Positions 25,774-33,871 of a stretch of DNA of 64,000 bases are shown here, piece after piece. The stretch lies in the NCBI RefSeq assembly GCF_002741035.1, contig NZ_CP016808.1, forward strand, positions 2,616,001 to 2,680,000. The letters are read 5' to 3'. The position numbers were made by a program, and so were the translations under genes. How positions within the stretch are numbered: position 1 is the stretch's first letter; every line of letters starts with the position of its first letter. Origin of the DNA: Paenibacillus sp. BIHB 4019 (GTDB lineage: Bacteria; Bacillota; Bacilli; Paenibacillales; Paenibacillaceae). Below the pieces are notes generated by a model, which worked only from the letters and a program-made list of their open reading frames with translations, searched no databases and was not told the DNA's origin.

Positions 25774-26691
25774 ATGGCTCTTCGTATTACACAAGGTATG
25801 ATGCATGCCCAGCTTACACGTAATATAAGCCGTAATTTGAATAAAATGGCGGAAATTCAGAACCAGTCCTCGACAGGCATGAAGCTTCATAAGGCGTCTG
25901 ATGATCCAGTGGGCATTACTTATTCGTTGCGTTATCGTACGGAGCTTGGTTCCAGTGATCAATATGAGAAAAACACAAACCAGGCACTGTCTTGGCTTGA
26001 TCTTACTGATACTGTCATTAATCAAGCAGGCGATATACTCCAACGTGTAAAAGAGCTTGCAACGCAGGCTGCCAATGGAACAAACCCTCAAGAAGCACTT
26101 GATGCTATCCAAAGTGAAGTTGAGGAATTAAAGGGACAGCTTATTGACATCGGAAATAGTAAAATAAATGGAAAATATATTTTTAATGGGGAAATGTTTA
26201 ATCAGATCCCTTATGATGCATCGGCTGCTGGATTTGATGCTAAAGGGGTTGCTACAGATACAGGAACTGTACAATACGCTCTTGGTGCCAATGTGACTGT
26301 AGGCATAAGCTTAACAGGAAATACTGTATTTGGGGACTCTGACCCAGCTGGAACGGGGAATAACGTTTTCTCGGTCATGGATCGATTGATTACATCATTG
26401 TCTACGGGGAATTATACAGGTGTTTCAGCAGAGATAGGTAATATTGAAATCAGCTCTGATCGCTTGCTTAATGCAAGGGCTGAAATCGGCGCAAAAGTAA
26501 ACCGTGTAGAGCTTATGCAAAATCGGATTGCCGACTTCAAGTTGAGTCTGACAGACATGCAGTCAAAAGTAGAGGATGCTGATTTGGAGCAGGTTTTGAT
26601 TGACTCGACAACTGCTCAATCAATTTATCAAGCCTCTTTATCTGTCGGAGCGAAGGTAATCAGCAAATCGCTTGTTGACTTCCTTAGCTAA
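25774..26691 (+). CDS. flgL: Flagellar hook-associated protein 3, FlgL
   Basis: 305-aa second junction protein, placed on FlgK and below the filament. It belongs to the flagellin superfamily: the N terminus (MALRITQGMMHAQLTRNISR, then QSSTGMKLHKASDDPVGITY) and the C terminus (ARAEIGAKVNRVELMQNRIA, then QSIYQASLSVGAKVISKSLV) form the coiled-coil D0/D1 domains. The middle is short. Ribosome site GGGAGG with 10-nt spacing. It ends the flgM operon; a terminator (26728) separates it from fliW. The yviE gene that follows flgL in B. subtilis is missing. Confidence 0.96.
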   Translation: MALRITQGMMHAQLTRNISRNLNKMAEIQNQSSTGMKLHKASDDPVGITYSLRYRTELGSSDQYEKNTNQALSWLDLTDTVINQAGDILQRVKELATQAANGTNPQEALDAIQSEVEELKGQLIDIGNSKINGKYIFNGEMFNQIPYDASAAGFDAKGVATDTGTVQYALGANVTVGISLTGNTVFGDSDPAGTGNNVFSVMDRLITSLSTGNYTGVSAEIGNIEISSDRLLNARAEIGAKVNRVELMQNRIADFKLSLTDMQSKVEDADLEQVLIDSTTAQSIYQASLSVGAKVISKSLVDFLS

Positions 26692-26727
26692 TTGTTCGAA
26701 GTATACAAAAAATGTTACATTAATTTG

Positions 26728-26769
26728 GAAGCTATGGAATCGGTGACGATGCCGTAGCTTCTTGTTTTT
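26728..26769 (+). terminator. Terminator of the flgM-flgL operon
   Basis: GAAGCTATGG (26728-26737) pairs with CCGTAGCTTC (26752-26761) with one G-T pair, then TTGTTTTT. Confidence 0.85.
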
Positions 26770-26796
26770 AAATAAATTGATTGGAGAGTGGAACAA

Positions 26797-27240
26797 ATGA
26801 TCATTGAAACGACTCGTTTTGGATCACTTGAATATGAAGCGGAGCAAGTTATCACTTTTATATCTGGCATACCCGGCTTCAAGCAATTTCAACGTTATAC
26901 AATAGTATCTATTGAAGAAAGCCCATTTCAATTTTTGCAGTCCGTGGAAGATGGGGCACTAGCTTTCATTATTGTGTCGCCATTTGATTTCATAAAGGAG
27001 TATGAATTTGAATTGTCTGAGCAAATTAAAGATGAGTTGAAAATAGAAAATGCAGAATCTCTTCAAATTTATAGTATCGTTAGAGTAGTCGAAGATTTGG
27101 CCTCAGCCACGATTAACTTAGCGGCTCCTATTATTATCAATACTGAATGCAACCATGCAGTCCAATACATATTGTCCAATGAACATTATTCCATTCAGTA
27201 TCCGCTGTTTGCGGAAGGTATGCCGACAGGAGGCGAATAG
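26797..27240 (+). CDS. fliW: Flagellar assembly factor FliW
   Basis: 147-aa cytoplasmic protein that binds either unexported flagellin or CsrA. When flagellin is exported, freed FliW sequesters CsrA and flagellin translation resumes. Start ATG 26797 follows GGAGAG; an in-frame GTG nine bases upstream overlaps that site and is unlikely. Family features are the N-terminal IIETTRFGSLEYEAEQVITF, the GIPGF motif near residue 30, and SPFQFLQSVEDGALAFIIVS. CsrA starts one base after the FliW stop, so the antagonists are co-translated, and hag lies directly downstream as in B. subtilis. Confidence 0.96.
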   Translation: MIIETTRFGSLEYEAEQVITFISGIPGFKQFQRYTIVSIEESPFQFLQSVEDGALAFIIVSPFDFIKEYEFELSEQIKDELKIENAESLQIYSIVRVVEDLASATINLAAPIIINTECNHAVQYILSNEHYSIQYPLFAEGMPTGGE

Positions 27241-27241
27241 T

Positions 27242-27478
27242 ATGCTTGTTTTAGGCCGCAAAAAAGGAGAGTCCATTCTCATTGGCAATAATATTGAGCT
27301 TAGTGTACTGGAGATCGTTGGCGATACGATTAAACTAGGTATTAAAGCGCCTGCTGAAGTAGGCATACTTCGCAAAGAATTGTATGTTTCTGTGGAAAGT
27401 ATGAATCTCACAGCGGAACAATCAACGATCTCAGCTAGTGATCTGAAGCATCAATTTAAAAAAATCAAAAAAAGTTAA
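27242..27478 (+). CDS. csrA: Translational regulator CsrA
   Basis: 78-aa RNA-binding dimer that blocks translation by covering Shine-Dalgarno sequences. The start ATG (27242) is 1 nt after the fliW stop, with AGGAGG inside the fliW end. The core MLVLGRKKGESILIGNNIEL and the C-terminal part (VGILRKELY) with the conserved Arg involved in RNA contact match the family. A lysine-rich tail (KKIKKS) is added. Its expected target is the hag leader just downstream, where a textbook CsrA hairpin is present (27553-27566). Confidence 0.97.
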   Translation: MLVLGRKKGESILIGNNIELSVLEIVGDTIKLGIKAPAEVGILRKELYVSVESMNLTAEQSTISASDLKHQFKKIKKS

Positions 27479-27486
27479 ATTAGCTA

Positions 27487-27513
27487 TAAACTCTTGGTTA
27501 AATATGCCGATAA
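27487..27513 (+). promoter_or_regulatory. Sigma-D promoter of hag
   Basis: TAAA (27487-27490), an exact 15-nt spacer, GCCGATAA (27506-27513). It starts only 9 nt after csrA and gives a leader of about 80 nt. Confidence 0.92.
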
Positions 27514-27552
27514 ATAGTATATAGCGAGCAAGCAACCTGCTTGATCAGCTAA

Positions 27553-27597
27553 CCACAAGGATGTGGGACTAATAACCATTTCAGGGAGGAAACAACA
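27553..27597 (+). promoter_or_regulatory. CsrA-binding hairpin and Shine-Dalgarno in the hag leader
   Basis: CCACAAGGATGTGG (27553-27566) forms a 5-bp stem CCACA/TGTGG displaying AGGA in the loop. It closely matches the CsrA consensus RUACARGGAUGU. The ribosome site CAGGGAGG (27582-27589) contains the second GGA that CsrA would cover. The layout is the same as in the B. subtilis hag leader. Confidence 0.85.
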
Positions 27598-28365
27598 ATG
27601 CGTATTAATCACAACATTACAGCTTTGAACACTCACCGTAACATGACTTTGAACACTGCTGCTGCAGGTAAGAGCATGGAGAAACTATCTTCTGGTCTTC
27701 GTATCAACCGTGCGGCTGACGATGCTGCTGGTCTTGCAGTATCCGAAAAAATGCGTGGTCAAATCCGTGGTCTTGAGCAAGCTCAAAAGAACGTTCAAGA
27801 CGGCGTATCTTTCGTACAAACAGCTGAGGGCGCAATGAACGAAGTAAGTGCAATGCTTACTCGTATGAAAGAATTGAACGTACAGAAGCTGAACGGTACA
27901 TACAGCTCTGGCGACAAATCCAACATCAACGTTGAGCTTGATCAACTGGGTTCGCAAATCACTAAAATCATGTCCGATACTAAATTCAACGGTATCAACA
28001 TCACTAGCGGTGCAACTATTCAATCCGATGATGCTTCGCAAACAATTGATATTGGCTCGATCGATACTTCTGCATTCAATGCATTGACTAGTGCTAGCGA
28101 TCTGGGCACTGTAGAAACAGCTATCACAGCTGTTTCCACTGAGCGCGCTAAATTGGGTGCTGTTCAAAACCGTTTGGAGTACACTTCGAACAACTTGGGT
28201 ACTGTAGTTGAGAACATCACTGCTTCCGAGTCGCGTATCCGTGATACCGATATGGCTAGTGAAATGGTTAAGCTTACGAAGAACAACATTCTTCTTCAAG
28301 CTTCCCAATCGATGCTTGCTCAAGCAAACTCGCAGCCACAAGGCGTATTGTCCTTGCTGCAATAA
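27598..28365 (+). CDS. hag: Flagellin Hag
   Basis: 255-aa filament subunit. It consists almost wholly of the D0/D1 coiled-coil domains. The N-terminal part has MRINHNITALNTHRNM, KLSSGLRINRAADDAAGLAV and LEQAQKNVQDGVSFVQTAEG; the C-terminal part has ERAKLGAVQNRLEYTSNNL and the conserved end SMLAQANSQPQGVLSLLQ. The exposed middle (about residues 120-185) is very short and Ser/Thr/Asp-rich, offering sites for O-glycosylation by the Maf/legionaminic acid genes downstream. Codon choice is strongly biased, as in the S-layer gene. Expression is set by sigma-D (27487) and CsrA (27553), and a terminator follows at once. Confidence 0.98.
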   Translation: MRINHNITALNTHRNMTLNTAAAGKSMEKLSSGLRINRAADDAAGLAVSEKMRGQIRGLEQAQKNVQDGVSFVQTAEGAMNEVSAMLTRMKELNVQKLNGTYSSGDKSNINVELDQLGSQITKIMSDTKFNGINITSGATIQSDDASQTIDIGSIDTSAFNALTSASDLGTVETAITAVSTERAKLGAVQNRLEYTSNNLGTVVENITASESRIRDTDMASEMVKLTKNNILLQASQSMLAQANSQPQGVLSLLQ

Positions 28366-28382
28366 TCATTTACTTGAAAGGA

Positions 28383-28413
28383 GAGGCCTTAGATATTCTA
28401 AGGCCTCTTTTTT
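28383..28413 (+). terminator. Terminator of hag
   Basis: GAGGCCTTAG (28383-28392) and CTAAGGCCTC (28398-28407) with a 5-nt loop, then six T. Confidence 0.95.
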
Positions 28414-28465
28414 CTATAGATTTGTATAAATTTAAATAAATATTTTCAGCAAGAATAATATCAGC

Positions 28466-28493
28466 TAACAAAGACACGAACTTTTTCCGATAT
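28466..28493 (+). promoter_or_regulatory. Sigma-D-like promoter upstream of flaG
   Basis: TAAC (28466-28469), a 16-nt spacer, TCCGATAT (28486-28493). The -10 box matches the consensus in seven of eight positions; the -35 box is weaker. It would serve flaG-fliD-fliS-fliT. Confidence 0.6.
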
Positions 28494-28530
28494 TAAACTA
28501 TAGAAAGCACTCTAAATTGAGGTGGGGAAA

Positions 28531-28914
28531 TTGACGATGAATATCTCATCAGTGAATACCACGACGGGTTATACATCTGAGAAGGCAGCAGGCAGCGAGT
28601 CGGTTAAGGAAGTAACCGTAACTCCGGAAGCTTCCAAAAGCAATGATAATATAGCGGGGAATGAAGCTGGCATTGCAGCTGCTCAAGTTCAGCAGGAAAC
28701 CTATTCGAAAAATATCGAACGTGTTATTGAATCGATGAAGGGTCCCGTCACCATGGTCGAAAGATCAGTACATGAAGGAACCAACCATATCATGTACAAA
28801 ATTAGAAACAAGGAAACGGGAGAGCTTATTAAGGAAATTCCAGAAGAAAAGCTTCTAGACATGGCAGCGAAGCTTATTGAGCAAAATGGAATTGTCATTG
28901 ACGAAAAAATCTAG
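28531..28914 (+). CDS. flaG: FlaG family flagellar protein
   Basis: 127-aa protein of the FlaG/YvyC family. Members lie next to fliD and influence filament length; the biochemical role is unclear. The start is TTG 28531, 8 nt after GAGG; an ATG two codons later is also possible. The N-terminal third is low-complexity. The conserved C-terminal part has HIMYKIRNKETGELIKEIPE and KLLDMAAKLIEQNGIVID, the usual FlaG core. It is the first gene after the sigma-D-like promoter and precedes fliD by 23 nt. Confidence 0.92.
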   Translation: MTMNISSVNTTTGYTSEKAAGSESVKEVTVTPEASKSNDNIAGNEAGIAAAQVQQETYSKNIERVIESMKGPVTMVERSVHEGTNHIMYKIRNKETGELIKEIPEEKLLDMAAKLIEQNGIVIDEKI

Positions 28915-28937
28915 AATTTAGTAGGAGGTTTTAGCAT

Positions 28938-30413
28938 ATGCGTATGGCAGGACTAGCTTCTGGCCTACAAGTAGATGACATGGTCAAGGAGCTCATGAAA
29001 GCTCGGAGAACGACTTATGACAATATGGTAAAAAAACGGACTCAACTGGAATGGAAGCAGGAAGATTATCGTTCGATGAGTACGAAAATTGCAGATTTTC
29101 GTTACAATAAGCTGACTTCTTTTAATTTATCCAGCGCAATCAGTGCGAAAACGTCAGAGGTTGGCGGGGATACAAACGCCTTAACACTTAATGCTACTAG
29201 CAGTACTGCAGCTGGTACACTAAATGTGCAAGTAAATCAGGTTGCAACAGCCTCGAATAGTGTGTATACCTTTAATACAACCGAACGTGCTCAATCTTTA
29301 GAAGATCTGGGTTTTGAGCTAAGTGCACCTGGCGCTGATACGGTTGATGTGAGAATTAATGGGAAAAATATTACAGTATCCAAGGATGCTAAGCTAAGCG
29401 ATCTAGCTCAAGCTATTAATGCGAATTCGAGCAATGTAAAAGCTACAGCACTTTATGATGCGAACACAGGAAGGCTTTCTATATCTGCGAGCCAGACTGG
29501 TATAGGGCAGCTATCTCTTCAGGATGATGTTTTTACAGGGCGAGTACCTACCAGCAGCCAAGAGGGCGTTAATGCTGAGATTACAGTAAACGGCTTGACC
29601 TATGAGCAGGCAGGAAATCGTTTTAATATAAATGGCGTCGACTTTACGGTAAAGGCCGCTAGTCAATCAGGGAGCACAACGACGCTGAATGTTGTAAAAG
29701 ATACGACTAAAATTATTGATACTATTAAGTCTTTTATCACAGAATATAATAGTTTAATTGGTTCAATAAATACCGAATTATCTGAAGAGAAGTATCGAAC
29801 TTTCAAGCCGTTAACCGATGACGAGAAGAAAGAGATGTCTGATAAAGAAGTTGATTTGTGGGAATCCAAGGCAAGAAGCGGAAGTCTGAAAAATGACAGC
29901 ATTCTTAGCGGCATGGTATCTGATTTGAGGATTGCAGCTACCTCGTTAATTTCGGGTATTGCAGATCAAGATGGAAATCGACTTTCGATTGGAATTACGA
30001 CGGGGAGTTATTCTGATAAAGGAAAGCTAATATTGGATGAAACAAAGCTTAGAACGGCGCTTGAAACGGATGCCGACAGCGTCATTAGTTTGTTCACGGC
30101 TAAAGGGACGGATACATCACCTGGAAGCAGCACATCAGGGGTTTTCGCAAAAATGACAGCTACAACAACAAAAACATTAAGCGGATTAAGAGAAAAGGCA
30201 GGTACCTCACTAATAAGCTCAGATATTAATTCCGCCTTTGCTGAAAATTCTTTGATTAACAGCCAATTAAGAACGATGAAAGAACAAGAAAGCCGAATGA
30301 CAGCAAGATTAACTGCCATTGAAAATCAATATTATAAACAGTTTTCTGCAATGGAAACGGCAATTAACAAATTTAATTCGCAGTCATCTGCGCTAACAAG
30401 CTTTAGTAATTAA
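28938..30413 (+). CDS. fliD: Flagellar filament cap protein FliD
   Basis: 491-aa hook-associated protein 2, which forms the cap that folds exported flagellin at the filament tip. The N terminus RMAGLASGLQVDDMVKELMK is diagnostic (family consensus SGLASGxDxxxxVxxLM). It continues with KKRTQLEWKQEDYRSMSTKI. The middle contains beta-rich D2/D3 domains (GTLNVQVNQVATA, then DVRINGKNITVS and a second similar hand). The C-terminal coiled coil has SLINSQLRTMKEQESRMTAR and ENQYYKQFSAMETAINKFNS. The ribosome site is AGGAGG. fliS begins 13 nt after the stop. Confidence 0.96.
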   Translation: MRMAGLASGLQVDDMVKELMKARRTTYDNMVKKRTQLEWKQEDYRSMSTKIADFRYNKLTSFNLSSAISAKTSEVGGDTNALTLNATSSTAAGTLNVQVNQVATASNSVYTFNTTERAQSLEDLGFELSAPGADTVDVRINGKNITVSKDAKLSDLAQAINANSSNVKATALYDANTGRLSISASQTGIGQLSLQDDVFTGRVPTSSQEGVNAEITVNGLTYEQAGNRFNINGVDFTVKAASQSGSTTTLNVVKDTTKIIDTIKSFITEYNSLIGSINTELSEEKYRTFKPLTDDEKKEMSDKEVDLWESKARSGSLKNDSILSGMVSDLRIAATSLISGIADQDGNRLSIGITTGSYSDKGKLILDETKLRTALETDADSVISLFTAKGTDTSPGSSTSGVFAKMTATTTKTLSGLREKAGTSLISSDINSAFAENSLINSQLRTMKEQESRMTARLTAIENQYYKQFSAMETAINKFNSQSSALTSFSN

Positions 30414-30426
30414 AGGAGTGAAACCT

Positions 30427-30825
30427 TTGTTAAACTCACCATATCAAGTGTATCAGCAATCTTCTGTTCAAACAGCGACTCCTGGCCAGCTAATTATTAT
30501 GCTATATGAAGGGGCTATTCGCTTTACCAAGGGCGGAATTGAAGGGATCAAAAAACAAAATTATGAAATGGCCAATACGAATTTGAAAAAAGCACAGGCC
30601 GTCATTAATGAACTGTTGGCTTCCCTTAATTACGACTTTGAAGTCTCGAAAAATTTATCTCAAATTTATGAATATCTTTTGCATCTTCTAATTGAAGCTA
30701 ATTTGAAGAAAAATGATGCATTTGCACAAGAAGCATTAGGTTATTTACAAGAATTTCGAGATACTTGGAAGCAGGCAATGAAAGCTTCGGCAGGCCAAAC
30801 ACAAACCGCAGCTGGTCCTATGTAA
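30427..30825 (+). CDS. fliS: Flagellin chaperone FliS
   Basis: 132-aa helical export chaperone that binds the C-terminal D0 of flagellin and prevents early polymerisation. The start is TTG 30427, 8 nt after AAGGAG; a GTG at 30418 would overlap that site. Family hallmarks are YQVYQQSSVQTATPGQLIIM, LYEGAIRFTKGG and the C-terminal YLLHLLIEANLKKN. The C-terminal tail (KASAGQTQTAAGPM) is unstructured. The stop codon overlaps the next start by one base (TAATG). Confidence 0.96.
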   Translation: MLNSPYQVYQQSSVQTATPGQLIIMLYEGAIRFTKGGIEGIKKQNYEMANTNLKKAQAVINELLASLNYDFEVSKNLSQIYEYLLHLLIEANLKKNDAFAQEALGYLQEFRDTWKQAMKASAGQTQTAAGPM

Positions 30826-31151
30826 TGGAAGATATAATTTTTGAACTATATGTAAAAACCAAACAGGTAGTTGAACAATTGGATCATGCAGAAAGTGATG
30901 ATTTACTCGCGTTAATTGAGCTCCGTGAAAATGTTATAAACCAGCTGGAAACGGGGCTTATAGTTTCGGAAGAGCAAAAGCAATTGCTGCGAGACATCGG
31001 TGGGTTTGATGAGGTTTTACTGGCGAAGATGCAATTATTAAAAGATGAAGCATCACAAGGATTGAACAAGTTAAATAATAATCGCCTTCAAAAACAAGTC
31101 TATGAACAAGCATATGCGTCAGAAAGCTATTTTATCGATAGAAGAGAATAG
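30825..31151 (+). CDS. fliT: FliT-like flagellar chaperone
   Basis: 108-aa wholly helical protein starting at ATG 30825, sharing one base with the fliS stop, which implies translational coupling since no separate Shine-Dalgarno is visible. It has long amphipathic helices (IIFELYVKTKQVVEQLDHA, LIELRENVINQLETGLIV, KMQLLKDEASQGLNKLNNN). B. subtilis has fliT at the same position and of nearly the same length; FliT there is the chaperone of FliD. The assignment rests on position, length and helical pattern more than on specific motifs. Confidence 0.8.
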   Translation: MEDIIFELYVKTKQVVEQLDHAESDDLLALIELRENVINQLETGLIVSEEQKQLLRDIGGFDEVLLAKMQLLKDEASQGLNKLNNNRLQKQVYEQAYASESYFIDRRE

Positions 31152-31171
31152 TTCGCTCGCAACAAATTTTT

Positions 31172-31216
31172 ATAAACCGTCAGACAGAGTTTTGGGCTGA
31201 CGGTTTATGTTTCTTT
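31172..31216 (+). terminator. Terminator after fliT
   Basis: ATAAACCGTCA (31172-31182) pairs with TGACGGTTTAT (31198-31208), then TTTCTTTTT nearby. It separates the flagellar block from the Maf gene. Confidence 0.8.
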
Positions 31217-31259
31217 TTAAGACAATAATGATGGATTTGCACAGTTAGGAGACCGGCAA

Positions 31260-33503
31260 ATGGAACAGCAACAAATTTCAGTAGAAGATGTATTAGATAA
31301 TATCCGTCCATTTTTACCTGAATTAATTAACGCTTGCCAATTCGTTGCAGATAGACTCTATCAATCAATGGAACAAGAGACATGGGATAAGTTTGCAGAT
31401 GTTCTTGAAGGTATGGATGACCTCTATCGTACACTTAATTCTATTCATTTGGAAATGGCTCCATCTGCTGTGCTTGGGCCTTATTTGAAGATGTTTATTG
31501 CTGAATTTAGCAGCAAGTTTCAAACGATGAACAATTTTATGGATGAAGAACAGTATAGAGAAGCCGGCGATTGTATTCATTATGAATTAAATCCGCTATT
31601 CCAACAGTTGGAAATTACTATTAGTGGTTCGCGGACAATCGAAGAGCAGAAATTTGGGGCTAATATCGGATATATAAAAGCCAAGCTTCCTAAACTATAT
31701 GATCAAATTATAAAAATAGATACAGATAATGATGTTTATCAAACGATGAATGCCAAAAATGGAGAGCCCAATCTATATGTCACAATGACGGAAAAGGCTC
31801 CTATTTATTTATATAGTACATATAACCCTCACGATGAAGCGGATCGCTGGGTGCAGCATTTAGCAGAAAAAGTGAAGGGTAAAGATAATATTATCATTTA
31901 TGGTGTAGGCTTTGGCTATCACATTTCAGCGTATTTGGATGCCTATCCGGATCATAATGTTTATCTTTATGAACCAGACGAGCAGATTTTTTTAGCGGCA
32001 ATGAAAAGCGTGGAATTGAAAAAACTTTTAGATCGTCCACAAATTAAGGATTTTGTAGTTGGTGGGAATGCAAGCCAGCAAGCTAAATTGTTTTATAAGT
32101 TTTTACGCTACATGAAGGGTGAGCCTGAAATACTGAGTCTGCCTATTTATCAGAACCTAATGGGAGATAAAGTGGCGCAATTTTGCAATGATGCGATTAT
32201 CGCTATTATGAATTACGACAGCTCATACCGACTCTATGAAAAGTTTGGTAGGGAATGGCTAGAAAATTCCCTATATAATTTATCCACGACGTTGAGTACT
32301 CCTCCTATAACGAACATGAAAAGCAAGCTAGAAGGTTTCAGTGCTGTTATTGTGGGGGCTGGCCCTTCATTGGAAGCTGATATCAAGCATTTATCCCAAT
32401 TAAAGGATCATGCTTATATCATTGCGGCTGGCTCAACCATTCAGTCCTTACTTCACTTCGGAGTAACGCCGCATTTAATCATTTCTATGGACGGTACCGA
32501 TGCGAACTATAACGTATTTAGAGATCTAGAGCTCAGCCATATACCATTGCTTTATACACCTATGATCAAATATAAGATTATAGATAAGAAATGGAACTAT
32601 TTATTCCATATGCATTTCTATAATGATGTAGCATCTAAAAAAATAATGGATCTGCCTGGACAGGATCCGCTCTTTAATTCCAATCATTCCGTAACAGGAA
32701 CAGCTATTCAGGCTGCTATATACATGGGCTGCAAAGAAATTATATTTACGGGTCAGGATTTATCTTATCCTAATGATAGAGTTTATGCCCCTGGAGCTAA
32801 GCATTTTAAAGATGAGAAATTGGAGCAGCAAATAGAAGCTGCAACGCTCGTTGTTGAAAATGTAAACGGTACAATGAATCGAACAAGCAACTTGATGAAG
32901 TTGACATTAGCTGATATAGAAAGTGTGCTGGAGGGTTATCCAGATGTTCAGTTTATTAACACTACAGCTATGGGAGCAAAGATCAAATATACGACGGCCG
33001 AACCTATGGAGCAGGTAGTTAGGCGTCTTAGTCATAAAAAAACCGATGAAAACTTTTTTATTAAGGAAATAAAGGAAGCAAGTCATTATAAGAACGAACG
33101 TCTTCAAATGATCAAAAACCGGGTATTCCGTATGCCTGAGGAGTTGAAATCGTATGAAGAAGGATTAAAAGCAATTAATAAAAATATTGAAAAGCTACCG
33201 GAGCTAAGCAGGAAAAATCCTCAGAAATGTTTTACGTTAATTAAAACAATTGAGTCTGATTGGAAAGTGGCAATTAATAGTCAGCCGTTCCAAGTATTTT
33301 GTTTTATGCTTTTCCGCAACGCATTAAGTGAGTTTGAGCGAGATCTTCCGGAGCTAGCTGAAGAAAATAATATGATCAAAAAAGCAAAGCTGGCACAGGA
33401 AATTATGAAGCCGTTAGTTGTTAAACTATTGGACGAAATACCTAGAATGAAAGAACTGGTAGATGAAACAGTTAAAAGAGTTGAAGCCGGGACAAATATT
33501 TAA
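31260..33503 (+). CDS. maf: Maf-type motility accessory factor, probable flagellin glycosyltransferase
   Basis: 747-aa cytoplasmic protein of the MAF_flag10 (DUF115) family. In Campylobacter, Aeromonas, Geobacillus and Clostridium such proteins attach nonulosonic acids (pseudaminic or legionaminic acid) to Ser/Thr of flagellin before export. An N-terminal helical region (1-110) precedes a domain with NIIIYGVGFGYHISAYLDAY near residue 212 and the central transferase-like core with VIVGAGPSLEADI near residue 363, IIAAGSTIQSLLHFGVTPHL, SMDGTD and IFTGQDLSYPNDRVYA near 500. The C-terminal third is helical. Ribosome site TTAGGAG. Terminators isolate it. The legionaminic acid operon downstream supplies the likely donor. 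Linkage to Leg is inferred from the neighbours. Confidence 0.9.
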   Translation: MEQQQISVEDVLDNIRPFLPELINACQFVADRLYQSMEQETWDKFADVLEGMDDLYRTLNSIHLEMAPSAVLGPYLKMFIAEFSSKFQTMNNFMDEEQYREAGDCIHYELNPLFQQLEITISGSRTIEEQKFGANIGYIKAKLPKLYDQIIKIDTDNDVYQTMNAKNGEPNLYVTMTEKAPIYLYSTYNPHDEADRWVQHLAEKVKGKDNIIIYGVGFGYHISAYLDAYPDHNVYLYEPDEQIFLAAMKSVELKKLLDRPQIKDFVVGGNASQQAKLFYKFLRYMKGEPEILSLPIYQNLMGDKVAQFCNDAIIAIMNYDSSYRLYEKFGREWLENSLYNLSTTLSTPPITNMKSKLEGFSAVIVGAGPSLEADIKHLSQLKDHAYIIAAGSTIQSLLHFGVTPHLIISMDGTDANYNVFRDLELSHIPLLYTPMIKYKIIDKKWNYLFHMHFYNDVASKKIMDLPGQDPLFNSNHSVTGTAIQAAIYMGCKEIIFTGQDLSYPNDRVYAPGAKHFKDEKLEQQIEAATLVVENVNGTMNRTSNLMKLTLADIESVLEGYPDVQFINTTAMGAKIKYTTAEPMEQVVRRLSHKKTDENFFIKEIKEASHYKNERLQMIKNRVFRMPEELKSYEEGLKAINKNIEKLPELSRKNPQKCFTLIKTIESDWKVAINSQPFQVFCFMLFRNALSEFERDLPELAEENNMIKKAKLAQEIMKPLVVKLLDEIPRMKELVDETVKRVEAGTNI

Positions 33504-33871
33504 TTTTATGGAAATGGAATGTTTAAAAAAGTAATTCGACAATTTACAGAAAATATTTAGATATACATCTAAAGTCCTTAAAAAAAAATCCGATATAACA
33601 AGTAAGTAGATTATGCCAATAAGTTGAAACTGTTTAAAAGTAGACAATAAACACTATGGGGACAGTTTTTCTAGGCATTTTCACCTATTTTAGCTGAGAT
33701 AGATATCCTATTTTTTAAAAAATGAAATGACTTTATTTGAAAGGGGCGGTGAGGCCTAGGTGACAAGTTAATAACGATTGATTTTTCATATTATTAACGG
33801 AATCAAATCGTAATTAGATCGCCTGTTTTATCGCACTTTACTTAAGCAGCATACTGGGGAGGATTTTTTAA
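33504..33871 (+). other. AT-rich leader region of the giant repeat gene
   Basis: Contains a sigma-D promoter (33570-33596) and then a leader of about 270 nt ending with GGGGAGG before the ATG at 33872. No gene is seen. The length of the leader leaves room for RNA regulation, but no convincing structure with a T tract was found. Confidence 0.6.
33570..33596 (+). promoter_or_regulatory. Sigma-D promoter of the giant repeat protein gene
   Basis: TAAA (33570-33573), an exact 15-nt spacer, TCCGATAT (33589-33596). Only one base of the eight-base -10 box differs from the consensus GCCGATAT. This would place the giant gene in the motility regulon. Confidence 0.82.
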
